NCBI GenBank assembly: GCA_963767835.1
Contig: CAVYFY010000019.1
Span: forward strand, 525,948-589,947
Source: SIAQ01 sp963767835
GTDB taxonomy: Bacteria; Planctomycetota; Planctomycetia; Gemmatales; Gemmataceae
Direction: 5' to 3'
Length of the DNA stretch: 64,000 nucleotides
A program made the translations under genes and the position numbers. Position 1 is the first letter of the stretch; every line of letters begins with the position of its first letter. The notes under the pieces were generated by a model that worked only from the letters and a program-made list of their open reading frames with translations, searched no databases and was not told the origin of the DNA. Below, one piece after another: positions 30,693-41,599 of the stretch.

Positions 30693-33600
30693 CTACAACG
30701 CCAGCGGCAAATCGACTCGCACGGGGCGATCCGGCTCCGCGATCACGTCCTGCGCCGCCTGGCGTTGCGATTCCGGTTTCACCGCGACGACCCGATAGCG
30801 GCCGGGGGCGAGTTGCCCGAACGAATAAGTGCCGTCGGCGGCGGTGCGGGTGCGGGCGACCTCTTTGCCGCGCTCATCGAGCAGGATGACAAGGAGATTG
30901 GGCTGCGGACGCGGGCCTTCGGTGACTTTGCCGTTGATGGAACCCAGGCTGGTTTTGCCCGGTTCCTTTTCGGTGACTTCGAGCGTGACGGTGTCGCTGG
31001 CAGCCAGGCCGGCGTGATTGACGACCTGGACGCTGATCGCCAGCGGGCCCTTGTAGTCAGCCGGAATGAGCAGAGCGGCCATCCAGACGGATCGATCGCG
31101 CGAAGCTGGGATCGCCTTGAAGTCGCGGCGCTCCGGGAGGGACCTCCCCCTTGTCGGGCCGGCCGAAAAAGAAGACGACCTGGGCGATGCCCGATTCCGG
31201 GTCGGCTCCCTCGGCTTGCACTTGCAGCACGCTGCCGCGCTTCACCTGGGCGGGCGTGGAGACAATGCGGACAATTGGCGGGCTGTCGTCGATCACCAGC
31301 GGCTGGCGCGACTGCGCGATCACTTTGCCGGCGGCGTCGATCAACTGAGCTTGCAGTTCGCGCGCCCGACAATGGAGCGCGTGTCGAACGTGGCGGTCCA
31401 GTCGGCGATCGAGCCGTTGAACACCAAAGCGTCCCTGGCGCCTTCCACCTCGATGCGGCATTTTTTGGCGTCGGCAAATTCGCGCACCAGCTCCGGTTTG
31501 AAGCCGCCGTCCTTGCTGGCCCGGCCCAATGCGACCTCAAGTTTCGTCCCGGGCGGAGAATTATCGACCTCGACATCGACCAGGCAATTGACACCCGACA
31601 TGACGCACTGCGGCGCCGCAATGCGGACCGCGGGGCTTTCATCGTGCCGGGCCTGGATCGGATCGCCGGCGTGCGAAAACGTGGTTTGGTAAACGAACGC
31701 GCGCGGCACGCCATCGATGTGCAAGTAGACCGGGCTTTCATGCCGGCCCGCGTGGATCAGGCGGATATTCTCGACAAAGAGAACGCGTGGCGTCTCGGCC
31801 TGGGCGGGGACATCGGCGTGCATCGTACCGCCGCCGACGCCCAGGAGTCCTGGAATTCGCTGGGCGGGGAGGACGAGTTGGGCGGCGATGGCGGGACCGG
31901 CGACCGGCTTGGCCGCCTGTACTTGCACGGCCCAGCGGTTGTTCCCTCCGCTGCCCGGATCATAGGTCGCCTCGGCCACCTTGACATATTCGCTCGGCGG
32001 AAGCATCTCCACGCGCATCGATTTGGCGTGCAGCACCTTTTGCCGATCTTGATCGAGCACGCGCACCGTCAACGGCCCGCGCACCTCCGTGATCGGTACG
32101 GCGGCCTCGTCGAAGAGCAGCTTGCGCACCCCATCGCCCTCCACGAGCAGCGGCTTTTGGCTTTTGTGCAAGAGCGTCTCGCCCGCTTTGATTTCGACGT
32201 GCACCTTCTGTGCTCGATTGGTGAGATTGCGCACGTAGAAATAGTGCGGCTGCTTCACCTTGCCGGGGCGAATGCGGATGTCGTTCAGCGTGGTCGCGGG
32301 TTCATCCGGGTCGGTGCTGACGAGAATTTGCACGAGCTGGGTGTTCGGGACGATCGGCGTCGTCGCCAGGTGATGCCAGGTCTTGCCGTCCGCGCGCGCT
32401 TCGATCAGGAAGCCGAGCGGCGGCGGCAGGCCGGTGCGCTCGGCGCCGGGCAACCGCGCTACCTTGAGCGGAATCTTGTGCGTCAGCGTGCGCGGCTCAA
32501 TCGAATTGGGCAGGGCCGGCATGGTCGCCGATTCCGGTGTGATCTCCAGCCAGGCATCGTCGGGACGATGAATCTGCAATTCAAGTGGCCCGAACGCTCC
32601 GGCCGGAACTTGCCGCGTTACCTCCAGCAAGACGTGTGAATAGGGTTGCTTCTGCGTGAGCGGCTCAATGGGGGAAGTCAAGGCGAAGCGCACCTGTGCT
32701 TGCGGAACGGCGGGGTCCTTGGCGGAGGCATTGGCATAGAGGCCGCGCGCCGCGATGATGCCGGCGCTTTCGAGATTAAGCGTCTGGAAAGCGCGGGCGA
32801 GGTAACGTCGATGCTCGGCGAGCTTGCGCGCTTGGTGCTCCTGGTCGCGCAAGCGCTTTTCGGTGGTCGGCGAGATGTCCGTCCGATCGGCGCCGGTATT
32901 TTGCCAGGGGGACATCAGCCACGCCAGCCGTTCGCGTCGCCGCCACGATTTTTCTTGATGGTAGAGCGCCGGCATATCTTTGCTCGTGGTCCGCTTGAAG
33001 AATGCGCCTAACTCGCACCAAGGGAGCGGATCGCTGGTATCCTTCTGGCAGCATTCGAGTTTTTGCCTCAGTACCCCGATGTGCTCAGGGTCGACGCCGG
33101 CCAACTCCAGGAGCGCGATTTGGCAGCGTGCACGCCACTCGGCCCGCTGGGCTTCGTCGTCGTCGGCCGGCTTGCGATTTTCGGCAAGTGGGGTCAGCCG
33201 TTGCATTTCGTTGTCTTGACGATCCTGGGCCATGATGTCGTCATTGAGGCGGCGCGACAACGCCTGGGCCGACTTCCACAGCGCTAGGCGCTGGTCGGCG
33301 GACAGGATCGGGCCGGCGACGCTCAGCACCGCCTCGGCCTTTCGCAGCGTCCGCGCATCGGCGTCTGCCGCCCGGCATTGCTGATCGAGACGAGTGAGTG
33401 CGTCCTTGCCGAACGGCTCGTGCAGGGTCTTGAGGGCCGCCTGCAATTGCGCGACGGCGGCGTCGGCTTGCGTGACCTGGGAGCGTGGCGTTGGCAAATG
33501 GAGCCACCCGTCGTCGTCGCTCGGCTTTTCCTGCAGCGTCGCCGCCAGGCTTGCCGCCGCCCCGGCCGCTTCGATCCAGGCAGCGCGCAATTCGGGCATC

Positions 33601-35357
33601 GCTTCGAGGGCTTCGATATACCACGGCAGATCGGCCAGCGCTTCGTCGAGCGCCTGTTCGCAGATATGCCAGCGGTCATTAATTTCGATGAGAGCTGCGA
33701 ATTGTTCGGATGCTGCCGTCAAGCCCTTCTTGGCATCGTCGGCGCTGGCATAGCCGCGCGTCAGCACGCGGACTTCGCCGTCGTGGCGCGCCTGCATGGG
33801 TTCGCCGAGCCAATCGAGATAGCCCGGCATATAAGGGAATTGCCGTTGCGCCTTTTCGCCTAATTCCGTGCAGCGCATGAAAGCCTCTATCAGATCGCGC
33901 GGCCAGGCCTGGACCTCCACGCGCATCGCCAGGTCCGCCAGTTGCCGCACTCGCAATGCCTCCGCGGTGCGCGGCAATGATTGCGGCGTCGGGTGCAGCA
34001 GCTGATCGCAGAGCCGAATCGTGCCTGGATCAAGGCGCGGATCGGCGACGGCCTGGGCGAAGACGACGGCGTCAAGATCGGCATCCACAATCGCGCCGCG
34101 CATCTGTTCCACGAAGCGCTTCTTGATCCGCTCGGCATCGGCGGGGCGGGCATCGGCAAGCTGCTGCTGCAAGGCACGCCATGTTTCGCAGAATGCCTTT
34201 TTCGCGCTCTCGGCCACGGGATTCGGTGTTGCGTTCAAAGCGGCGGCAAGCTTCAGTCGATCGGATGAAAGACGCGGCAAGGCCAGACGGCCGGCCGGGA
34301 TCTTGGCAACGTCACAGCGCGCGCCGAATTGCAGCCACGCCTGGCGAACCTGAAAGCGGCGCGCCGCCAGGTGATACTGGCCCGTCTGATAGAGCTTGTC
34401 GCGTTCCTTCCAGGCCCGTTGCAGGGCGTCCGGATGCGCGCAGCGTCGGGGCGGGACACGCCTCGAGCGGTGCGTCGGGATCGACAAAGGCGATGGCGAA
34501 ATCGGTCGCCTCGCCCAGCAGCATCGGTGTTTGCCGCTCGCCGCGATGGTGCCAGGTCCAGCGTTCGACGCGCGCCTGCACGAAAGCGGCCAGTTCTTTG
34601 ACGGAGATTCGCCCATCGCGGCCGCCGGCATAGCCGTCGGCGCGGCCGCGCAAGCCTTCGTGAAAATAGTAAGCGAGCGCGCTTTGGCCCAATTCGAGCG
34701 AGCCGTGCGTCATTTGGCCGGCGGCGCAGGGGCAGAGGACCAGGCGATCCGGGTCGGGAAGCGCCTTGAGCTCGCGGGCAATTGCGGCGCCGAGATCGTG
34801 GTGGACCTGGCCGCGCCACGCCGACGCAATCGGCGAAGCCAGATCGAGCACCAGCAGCTTTTGCGGCGAAGGGCACGCTTTGAGCCGCTTCAACACGTCG
34901 CGCAGCCGCAAACCGGTGCTGAGATCATCCGGTGCCGCGTCGCTCGGCAGCAAGACGAGACTCCCCGATTCCGATTGCACCGCCGGGGCCCGCACCACCA
35001 GCACCACCGGCTGGCTCGCGCCAAGCTGCGCAAGCTCCGCAAGGCTCGCTTGAGCATCTTGCCGCGCCGTGGCCAGCGCGCCAGCTTGTCCGGAGCCAAG
35101 CGACTTTCATGCCCGGCCAGCCAGGCCCCAGGTGCGAAATGCATGTGGCCTTGCGAAAAATCGATGGTGCGGTATATCGGCTCGCGCGGCGGATCAACCC
35201 ACGTAAGCAAAAATGCCAGCAGCCCCTGCACCATCAGGATCAAGCCCACCATCAGTGCCACACGCAGCCGGCGTGGCACCTTGGAGCGCGGCATTCGGTT
35301 CGGCATGAGCGGCGATGTTGTGGGCGTATCCATACGCATTGCCTCGGGGGCTTCCAT
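30693..35357 (-). CDS. Giant caspase-like (C14) membrane protein with C-terminal carboxypeptidase-regulatory domain, frameshifted
   Basis: One gene of about 1,555 residues read in five pieces, with breaks near 35080, 34440, 31365 and 31125. Start MEAPEAMRMD at 35357 (AGGAA upstream). A membrane helix (about 33-54, VALMVGLILMVQGLLAFLLT) is followed by a caspase-like domain: QKLLVLDLAS, then VLCPCAAGQMTHGSLELGQS with the Cys, AYYFHEGLRGRADG and DGRISVKELAAFVQ. The usual catalytic His region reads VLVVRAPAVQSESG without His. Then a long helical segment, several beta domains (IRIRPGKVKQPHYFYVRNLT, IDDSPPIVRIVSTPAQVKRG), and a terminal domain (GSINGKVTEG, GTYSFGQLAPGRYRVVAVKP) typical of surface-protein tails. 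Probably a membrane-tethered envelope protein; protease activity is doubtful. Confidence 0.7.
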
Positions 35358-35621
35358 GAGGTTCCTGTTCCGGGCGGGATAATACAAGAATCCGCGCCGA
35401 CAAACAAGCCAGCGTAGCCGTTGGCATCGGCAACGAAAACGAAGGGTTCAAAAAGGCCAAAGCACAGAAGGAAACGTCAATAAGGAAAACAGGAAAGCAG
35501 GAGAAGCCAAATTGTACGATTCCTGCTTTCCTGCCTTCCTTATTGAATTCATTTTGACGCCGGCCGCGCGTTTTTGTGCAAACCTACGCAATTTGCCAAT
35601 TGCAGAAGGAGTTCACGCCTC

Positions 35622-36656
35622 ATGACCATCCACGAACATTGGCACCCGGTCCTGCCCAGCAACCGCCTCAAGAACAACGGCGTCACCGGCGTGCGATTGG
35701 GCGGTACGGACATCGTGTTGTACCGCAATTCAAAAGGGGAACTTGGCGCCCTCGAAGACAACTGCCCGCATCGCCGCATGAAGCTGAGCCTGGGCAAGCT
35801 CTATCACGATAAGCTCCAGTGCGGCTACCACGGCTGGACCTTCGACGCCCAGGGCAACGGCGAAAGCCCCGCGACCCCCAAGCTCTATGCCTGCGCCAAT
35901 CATTTCGAGGTGGCTGAGCAATACGAGGCCATCTGGGTGCGCGAGGCCGGGGCGGCGACGCTATTTCCCAAATTTGAGGTCGAGGGGCACTACAACGTCT
36001 GCAATCTCTACCACCGCGTCAAGGCCCCGCTGGAACTGACGCTCGACAACTTCTGCGAGATCGAGCACACCCCGACCACGCACGCTTTCTTCGGCTACCC
36101 ACTCGAGCGCATGCACGAAGTCGAGGTCGAATTTCGGCCCACCGACACCAGCGTGCGCGTGCTCAACAAGGGGCCGCGCAAGCCGATATCCCGATTCCTG
36201 CGCACGCTGGTCGGCATCGGCGATGATTACCTCTTCATGGATGACTGGACCACCCATTTCTCGCCCGTTTACTCGATTTACGATCACTGGTGGCAATGCC
36301 CGACCACGGGCAAGCAAAGCAAAGTCCGCTGGCGGCTTTACATCTTCTTCGTGCCCATGGATCCAACCGAGACCGCCCTTTTCACGTTCGCCTTCACGAA
36401 GTCGGCTTATCCGGGGCCCGCGGGCGGCGTGCGACTCTTCAAATGGCTCATGCGCCGGCAGCTCAACTACGAGATCAATCTCGATGTAAAGATTCTGCAA
36501 GGATTGGCTGATCAAAACCCAAGTATCGAAGGCATGAAGCTGAGCCGCTTTGACCGCGTGCTAGGTCTAAACCGCGAGCGCATCGAGAGAATTTATCGCG
36601 GCCAGGCCAGGCTCGGCGGCGCCAATGCACTGCGAGCCTTCGATCCCGCGGCATAG
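35622..36656 (+). CDS. Rieske-type ring-hydroxylating oxygenase, alpha-subunit-like
   Basis: 344 residues from MTIHEHWHPVLPSNRLKNNG at 35622 (AAGGAG upstream). Rieske [2Fe-2S] ligands in CPHRRMKL and CGYHGWTFD (about residues 48-70). The mononuclear iron site is likely in DNFCEIEHTPTTHAFFGY, with His-x4-His. The C-terminal catalytic domain is of the VanA/Pao-like size. Could oxidise an aromatic, sterol or pigment substrate; no reductase gene is beside it. Confidence 0.88.
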   Translation: MTIHEHWHPVLPSNRLKNNGVTGVRLGGTDIVLYRNSKGELGALEDNCPHRRMKLSLGKLYHDKLQCGYHGWTFDAQGNGESPATPKLYACANHFEVAEQYEAIWVREAGAATLFPKFEVEGHYNVCNLYHRVKAPLELTLDNFCEIEHTPTTHAFFGYPLERMHEVEVEFRPTDTSVRVLNKGPRKPISRFLRTLVGIGDDYLFMDDWTTHFSPVYSIYDHWWQCPTTGKQSKVRWRLYIFFVPMDPTETALFTFAFTKSAYPGPAGGVRLFKWLMRRQLNYEINLDVKILQGLADQNPSIEGMKLSRFDRVLGLNRERIERIYRGQARLGGANALRAFDPAA

Positions 36657-37093
36657 TCGCATCGGATTCGTCATGACAATTTGGGACGCCTGCCGCCTGG
36701 CCCATTCTTGCGACGTTTTCCCCAGATGAGTCACGCTGAGAAAGGAGAGCCGCATGCGGTCTCGTTGTCCCGGCGGCGCCGTCCTCATCGTTATTTCGTT
36801 GCCCGTCGAGGACCCCCCATCCCCTTCTGATCGCCGTTTCACATTTCCGGCTCATCCTCATTCATGTTGATGATATCGCAGGGTGGGTCGAGCGAAGCGA
36901 GGCCCACCGAGGTTTTTGCCGCTCCTGGTGGGCCTCGCTTCGCTCGACCCACCCTACGAGTCCACATCAATGCCGGAGAACCACATTTCCTCAAGCAACA
37001 ACACGGCCGCAAACGATAAGAGATGAGGGAAACTCTTGATGAGAAATGAGCGCATCAAGGAAACCCTGATTGTTTCCTTCGCGCCGGTAGTCT
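36657..37093. other. Gene-free stretch with a palindrome
   Basis: No convincing gene between the oxygenase and the transglutaminase-like gene. The only structure seen is a perfect 29-base inverted repeat with arms 36880-36908 and 36927-36955 (core GGGTCGAGCGAAGCGAGGCC). Confidence 0.6.
36880..36955. repeat. Perfect 29-base inverted repeat
   Basis: Arms 36880-36908 and 36927-36955 match exactly around an 18-base loop. Core GTGGGTCGAGCGAAGCGAGG is of a type common as intergenic repeat in several bacterial groups. Confidence 0.85.
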
Positions 37094-38332
37094 ATGCCTT
37101 TTTGCCAGCACAGTATTCCCTCAACCGCGGAGCCATGCATGCACGGGAGCCTTCAGGTGGAAAGAGGGGAGGATCTCGCGACTGTCAAAAGGTCCCCGCA
37201 ATGGAACATCGGCATTGCTTTGATTGGGGAACATTGGCGAGCGCGTGGCGCGTGGCTACGTTGGCCTGGCGCACCGTGGGTTGCCGCAGTCTGGATGGCG
37301 GCCCTGTCACTCGTCACCGGGTTCCCGGCCCTGATGGATGAGCGGCACTCCAGAACGGAGCTGTTGACAAGGGGAGGCCTGGAAGCAACTTGGCTTTTCG
37401 AGAACGATGTGCTTCTGGGCATTGTCAAAGTCAGCCTGCTCGCCAATGTTCTGACTCTCCTCGCTTGCCTTTGTAGGGGGCCGCGCCGGCAGCACCTGGC
37501 ATTGTTGGCGCTGATCGCGCTGCACGGCTTGGCGTATTGCACCGTTCGGTCGCTGGGCATCGGCTTTTGCTATCGCCGCGAGCAGGCGACCAGCAACTAT
37601 CTGGAGCGCGAGCCCAACTGGAACAACCTTTGCCGCTTGGAAATCGTGGAGCAGGTCGTGCCGACGCTGCATGACTTCTCCTCGAGAGAGATTGTCCATA
37701 GTTCCGTGCAAACGTTTCCGGATTTGCATCGCTGGGTTGCCGATTGCTATAACGAGAGGCGTGACAAGCTGGCGGCGGAGTTACCCAATGCGGATGAAAC
37801 GCGCCGCAAGACCATCTTCCACATGAACTTCGTCGCTGGTCTATGGGCCTTCGGTAACAAGCACGCCACCGACAAGCCGGGCGGCGTCCTGGAAAATGAG
37901 TTGAATCATTGGCAGATCCCCGGCACCGTGACGGCGCGAACGTTTATCGATTCGCCCATCGGCTGTTGCGGCGACAGCGCCTACCTGCTCAAGTACCTGC
38001 TCGACCAGGAACACATCCCCAATCGCCTCACCGCCCTGCCCTGTCATGTCTTCAATGAAGTGGAATTGGGCGGGAAATGGTGCATCGTGGATGCCACGAC
38101 CAACCTGGTGGTGGACAAGAGCTGGGAGGAATTATACGAGGAACGCGACGAGCCCAACGCGCCGCGCACCGTGGTGACCGTATTCCCGCATCCGCGCCTG
38201 GCCGATTCGACGGCCGCGGATTACCGGCCCGTCGTCGGTCCATTTCAGATCCAGACGTTGTTGCGCGTCGCTTCTCGGCCGGATGCCCTGCGAGCGATCC
38301 AACATCCGCCCCAATGCGAGATATTTCATTAA
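37094..38332 (+). CDS. Membrane protein with transglutaminase-like domain
   Basis: Up to 412 residues; an ATG at 37139 is an alternative start. Two to three hydrophobic segments lie in the first third (APWVAAVWMAALSLVTGFPA, LGIVKVSLLANVLTLLACLC). The soluble second half holds a transglutaminase-like triad: Cys in IGCCGDSAYLLKYLL (about residue 292), His in LPCHVFNEVELGGKW and Asp in IVDATTNLV. Such domains act as proteases, amidases or cross-linkers of cell-wall material. It ends against the convergent NtrC-type gene with no gap. Confidence 0.75.
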   Translation: MPFCQHSIPSTAEPCMHGSLQVERGEDLATVKRSPQWNIGIALIGEHWRARGAWLRWPGAPWVAAVWMAALSLVTGFPALMDERHSRTELLTRGGLEATWLFENDVLLGIVKVSLLANVLTLLACLCRGPRRQHLALLALIALHGLAYCTVRSLGIGFCYRREQATSNYLEREPNWNNLCRLEIVEQVVPTLHDFSSREIVHSSVQTFPDLHRWVADCYNERRDKLAAELPNADETRRKTIFHMNFVAGLWAFGNKHATDKPGGVLENELNHWQIPGTVTARTFIDSPIGCCGDSAYLLKYLLDQEHIPNRLTALPCHVFNEVELGGKWCIVDATTNLVVDKSWEELYEERDEPNAPRTVVTVFPHPRLADSTAADYRPVVGPFQIQTLLRVASRPDALRAIQHPPQCEIFH

Positions 38333-39814
38333 TCAGCTGTTCATCCCCCACTTCTTCATTTTCCGCTGCAACGCCTCCGGCTTCATGTTCAAGAGCTTGG
38401 CGGCGGCGTCGAGATCGCTGTTCGCATCGGTCATGGCTTGCTTGATCTTGTCCTGCAATTTCCATTCCTGGATGTCGCGGTAAAGCGTGCGCTCGCCGAT
38501 GCCAAGAATGCGGGCGGCTTCCTCGCGGTTGCCCTCGGTTTGCTCGAGCGTCTTCTCGATGTAGTAGCGTTCGATTTCGCTCAAAGGCTTGCCGATGAGA
38601 TTATCCGGGCCGGCGGCGCGATTTTGGCCGCGCTTGAGCGGGCTGCCTTCCTCGACGTCGTTGAGGTTGAGAATGCCGTCCTGATCGACGACAACCATGC
38701 TGTCAATGGCGTTGCGCAATTCGCGGACGTTTCCCTTCCATTCGTAGGCTTCGATCAGCTTGCGCAACGGCTCGGCAATGCCACTCACCTTTTTGCCGTG
38801 CTTCTGGTTGGCTTCCTTGATGAAATGGTGGGCCAGGAGCAGGATGTCGCCGCGGCGTTCGCGCAGGGCGGGGAGCTTGATCGTGACCACCTTGAGCCGA
38901 TAGTAGAGATCCTCGCGGAAGGTGCCGGCGGCGACGGCGGCTTCAAGATCGCGATGCGTCGCCGAGATGAGCCGGACGTTGACCTTGATCGGCTCGTTGC
39001 TGCCGATGCGCGTCACCTCTTGATTTTCCAGGACGCGCAACAGCTTGGCCTGGAGATTGAGCGGCATGTCGCCGATCTCATCGAGAAACAGCGTGCCGCC
39101 GTTGGCGTACTCGAAGCGGCCCTTGCGCAGTTTGTCGGCGCCGGTGAAGGCGTGCGGCTCATGGCCGAACAGCTCGTCCTCCAAGAGATTGTCGTTGATG
39201 GCGGTGCAGTTCATTGGCACGAAGTTTTTGGTCTTGCGCGGGCTGTTGTTGTGGATGGCCTTGGCGATGAGTTCCTTGCCGGTGCCGGTCTCGCCGTTGA
39301 TGAGCACGGTGGCGGAGGTGGGGGCGATGCTTTTGACACGATTGATGACATCGAGGAATTTCGGGCTGTTGCCGATCAGCCCCTCGAAGCCGAATTTTTC
39401 GTCGATTTGCTGTTTGAGCTGGCGGTTGTCCTGGGTGAGGCGATAGCGGTCGGCGGCTTTGTCCACCATGGTGCGGAGTTCTTCGAGGCCGACCGGCTTT
39501 TGCACATAATTGGCGGCGCCGGCGCGCATCGCCTCGACGGCGGTCTGCACGTCGCCGTGGCCGGTGATGACCACGACCTCCGCGTCCGGCAGTTCTTGCT
39601 TGGCTTTCCGGAGCAACGTCAGTCCGTCCATCCCCTCCATTTTCAAATCGGTGAGAATAACGCTCGGTTCAACGCGCTCGAGAAGCTTGATCGCATCAGC
39701 GCCGCTGTGAGCGGTGACGACATCATAGCCGGAGCGCTCAAGGGCCTCCGCCATGGTCTCGGCGAGGACGACCTCATCATCGACGACGAGCACCTTGAGC
39801 TTCTCGGCGGACAT
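38333..39814 (-). CDS. Sigma-54-dependent NtrC-family response regulator with tandem HTH
   Basis: 493 residues: receiver domain (VLVVDDEVVL, phospho-Asp in VILTDLKMEGMDGL, Lys in NYVQKPVGL), AAA+ domain (Walker A GETGTGKE, Walker B GGTLFLDEIGDMPL, RERRGDILLLAHHF) and a Fis-type C-terminus. The sigma-54 contact loop reads HAFTGA rather than GAFTGA. After the first HTH (GNREEAARILGIGERTLYRD) a second one follows (DLDAAAKLLNMKPEALQRKM). No histidine kinase gene is adjacent. Confidence 0.93.
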   Translation of the reverse strand: MSAEKLKVLVVDDEVVLAETMAEALERSGYDVVTAHSGADAIKLLERVEPSVILTDLKMEGMDGLTLLRKAKQELPDAEVVVITGHGDVQTAVEAMRAGAANYVQKPVGLEELRTMVDKAADRYRLTQDNRQLKQQIDEKFGFEGLIGNSPKFLDVINRVKSIAPTSATVLINGETGTGKELIAKAIHNNSPRKTKNFVPMNCTAINDNLLEDELFGHEPHAFTGADKLRKGRFEYANGGTLFLDEIGDMPLNLQAKLLRVLENQEVTRIGSNEPIKVNVRLISATHRDLEAAVAAGTFREDLYYRLKVVTIKLPALRERRGDILLLAHHFIKEANQKHGKKVSGIAEPLRKLIEAYEWKGNVRELRNAIDSMVVVDQDGILNLNDVEEGSPLKRGQNRAAGPDNLIGKPLSEIERYYIEKTLEQTEGNREEAARILGIGERTLYRDIQEWKLQDKIKQAMTDANSDLDAAAKLLNMKPEALQRKMKKWGMNS

Positions 39815-39831
39815 GATCCGTGACTCCGGGG

Positions 39832-39900
39832 GTTTAACCGGCGAGCTTGCTCGCCGCGGGCATGATTCAGTTCACGGCGAGCACGCTCGCCGGCTAAACG
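39832..39900. repeat. Inverted repeat upstream of the response regulator
   Basis: Arms 39832-39858 and 39874-39900 pair with a few mismatches around CCGGCGAGC / GCTCGCCGG. It lies just ahead of the regulator start and could be a dispersed repeat or an operator. Confidence 0.55.
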
Positions 39901-40050
39901 AGCAATCATTTTACGTAACGGGCGCAGGCGGGGCAAACGGCCGGCGACTTTGACGATGATAACGCCTTCGCCGGTTTCTCCGATCAAGTAGGTTGCAAGG
40001 AATGCCGATGATTACCAGGAAGACCGCAGTTCTCGCACCGAAGCGACGGG

Positions 40051-41475
40051 ATGGCAGCCATGACCGATACCAAAGAATTATTACGAAAGATCGCGGCATT
40101 ACGGACCCGGCTCAACAGCGGCGCTGAACCAGAAAGCGCCGGGAGCGCGCACAACCCGCTGCATGCCGTCGCCGAAAAGGTTCGGCGCGGCGGCATCGTC
40201 AATTCTCTGATGGAAAGCACCCTCCGTGCGGCGGAAAAGGATGAGCCCACACCCGCGCCGGCGCCGCGCCTGACAGGCGCGGAGCACGGTTGCTGCGTCA
40301 GGGCGCGACGCACTCCAGGCGCTGCGCGCCATGGCCGATGATCCGGTCTTTCAGGAGGCAGCGTTAACGGATGCGCTCCCGGCCTGGCATCATCAGGCAA
40401 CGGCGCTCATCGAAGTCGTCTTGCGGACCGCGCAAGCATTTCCGCCCGAGGTCGGCGCGCAACTGCGCCTGTGCGATGGGCTGGAACAGTTGCTGACGGA
40501 AATCGACCGGCACACCACACTGCTCAGCGACGGCCTGGCAGCACGCAAGCGCGCCAGCGCGGGCATCGACGAACTGGCGGGATATCTGCGGCAACTGGCG
40601 ATGGGCCAGGCGACCAGTCTGGCGCCCATGCAAGCCATCGCCGACGGGATCATCGCGGCGGCGCGGGCTGCCAAACCCTTGCGATTCCTGTACGCCGCGC
40701 CGACGGATCCGGCGCGGTTCGCGGCGGCACACGGCTTGACCGTAGCCCAGGTGATGGCGTGCGTGCTTCTGGACGACGCCGAATGGGAATCAAGTTTGCA
40801 ACTGGCCATTATCGCCGCGCTGGTTCACGACGTCGGCATGGTGCGCGTCCCCGCTGCCGTGCTGATGACTGCCGGCCCGCTCAGCAACGACCAGCGCCGG
40901 CTAATCGAAAAGCACACCACGGTCTCGGAAACCATGCTGCAAAAGCTCTGGCCCGGCCGTGGCTGGCCAGTCGAGGCCGGCCGCGATCATCATGAACGTA
41001 ACGACGGCACCGGCTATCCGCAAGGACGCCGCGACATCCAAATCTCCGCGTACGCGAAGCTGCTGGCCGTCTGCGATGTCTACGCCGCCCTGTGCGCGCC
41101 GCGCCACACCGCGCCGCCTTCGACACCCGCACCGCCCTCACCGAGACCCTCCTGCTTGCCGAGCGTGATTACCTCGACAAGAAATGGGCCGAACGCCTGC
41201 TGCTTTTGTCCTTCTATCCGGTCGGTTCGGTCGTTGAACTCAGCGACGGCATGATTGCCCTGGTGGTCGGCACGCATACGGGCGAACGCGGCATCACGCA
41301 TCCGGGGCAGCCAATCGTGGAACTGGTCCAAAACGCCGACGGCAAGCCCCTCGCCTGGCCGTTGCTCGTCGATCTACTCGAACAGCGCGAGCGCAGCATC
41401 TTGCGCTGCCTGAACGCCGAGGAACGCGTGGCCGTTCTGGGCAAGCATTTTCCGCAACTTGTTTTCTCCGGCTGA
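40051..41475 (+). CDS. HD-GYP domain protein, frameshifted twice
   Basis: Likely cyclic-di-GMP phosphodiesterase or related. Pieces: MAAMTDTKELLRKIAALRTR from 40051, a break near 40290, then LQALRAMADDPVFQEAAL to the HD-GYP core: LVHDVGMVRVP, EKHTTVSETMLQKL, DHHERNDGTGYPQG (HHExxDGxGYP). A second break near 41105 leads to RTALTETLLLAERDYLDKKW and FYPVGSVVELSDGMIALVVG, the usual downstream extension. About 475 residues if joined. No membrane helix or receiver. The intact motifs argue for sequencing indels. Confidence 0.8.
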
Positions 41476-41506
41476 TCACCATTTGCCAAACGGAATCGCA
41501 GCCTGA

Positions 41507-41573
41507 CTCGCTAGCGGTTTCGCACACGGAATCCGCAGTTCAATTGGATCCCGTGCGCGAAACCGCAAGCGAG
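41507..41573. repeat. Dispersed palindrome, GCGGTTTCGC type, copy B
   Basis: Arms 41507-41529 and 41551-41573, two mismatches; shares GCGGTTTCGC...GCGAAACCGC with copy A at 5327-5392. Confidence 0.75.
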
Positions 41574-41599
41574 CGCCGACATGCAGCGGATCAACTTCC

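Noticed and set aside
30765..32639. 624-residue plus-strand frame opposite the caspase-like gene
   Set aside because: Shadow; the minus strand encodes recognisable beta domains in the same place.
38438..39823. 461-residue plus-strand frame over the NtrC-type gene
   Set aside because: Shadow; the minus-strand frame carries all receiver, AAA+ and HTH motifs.
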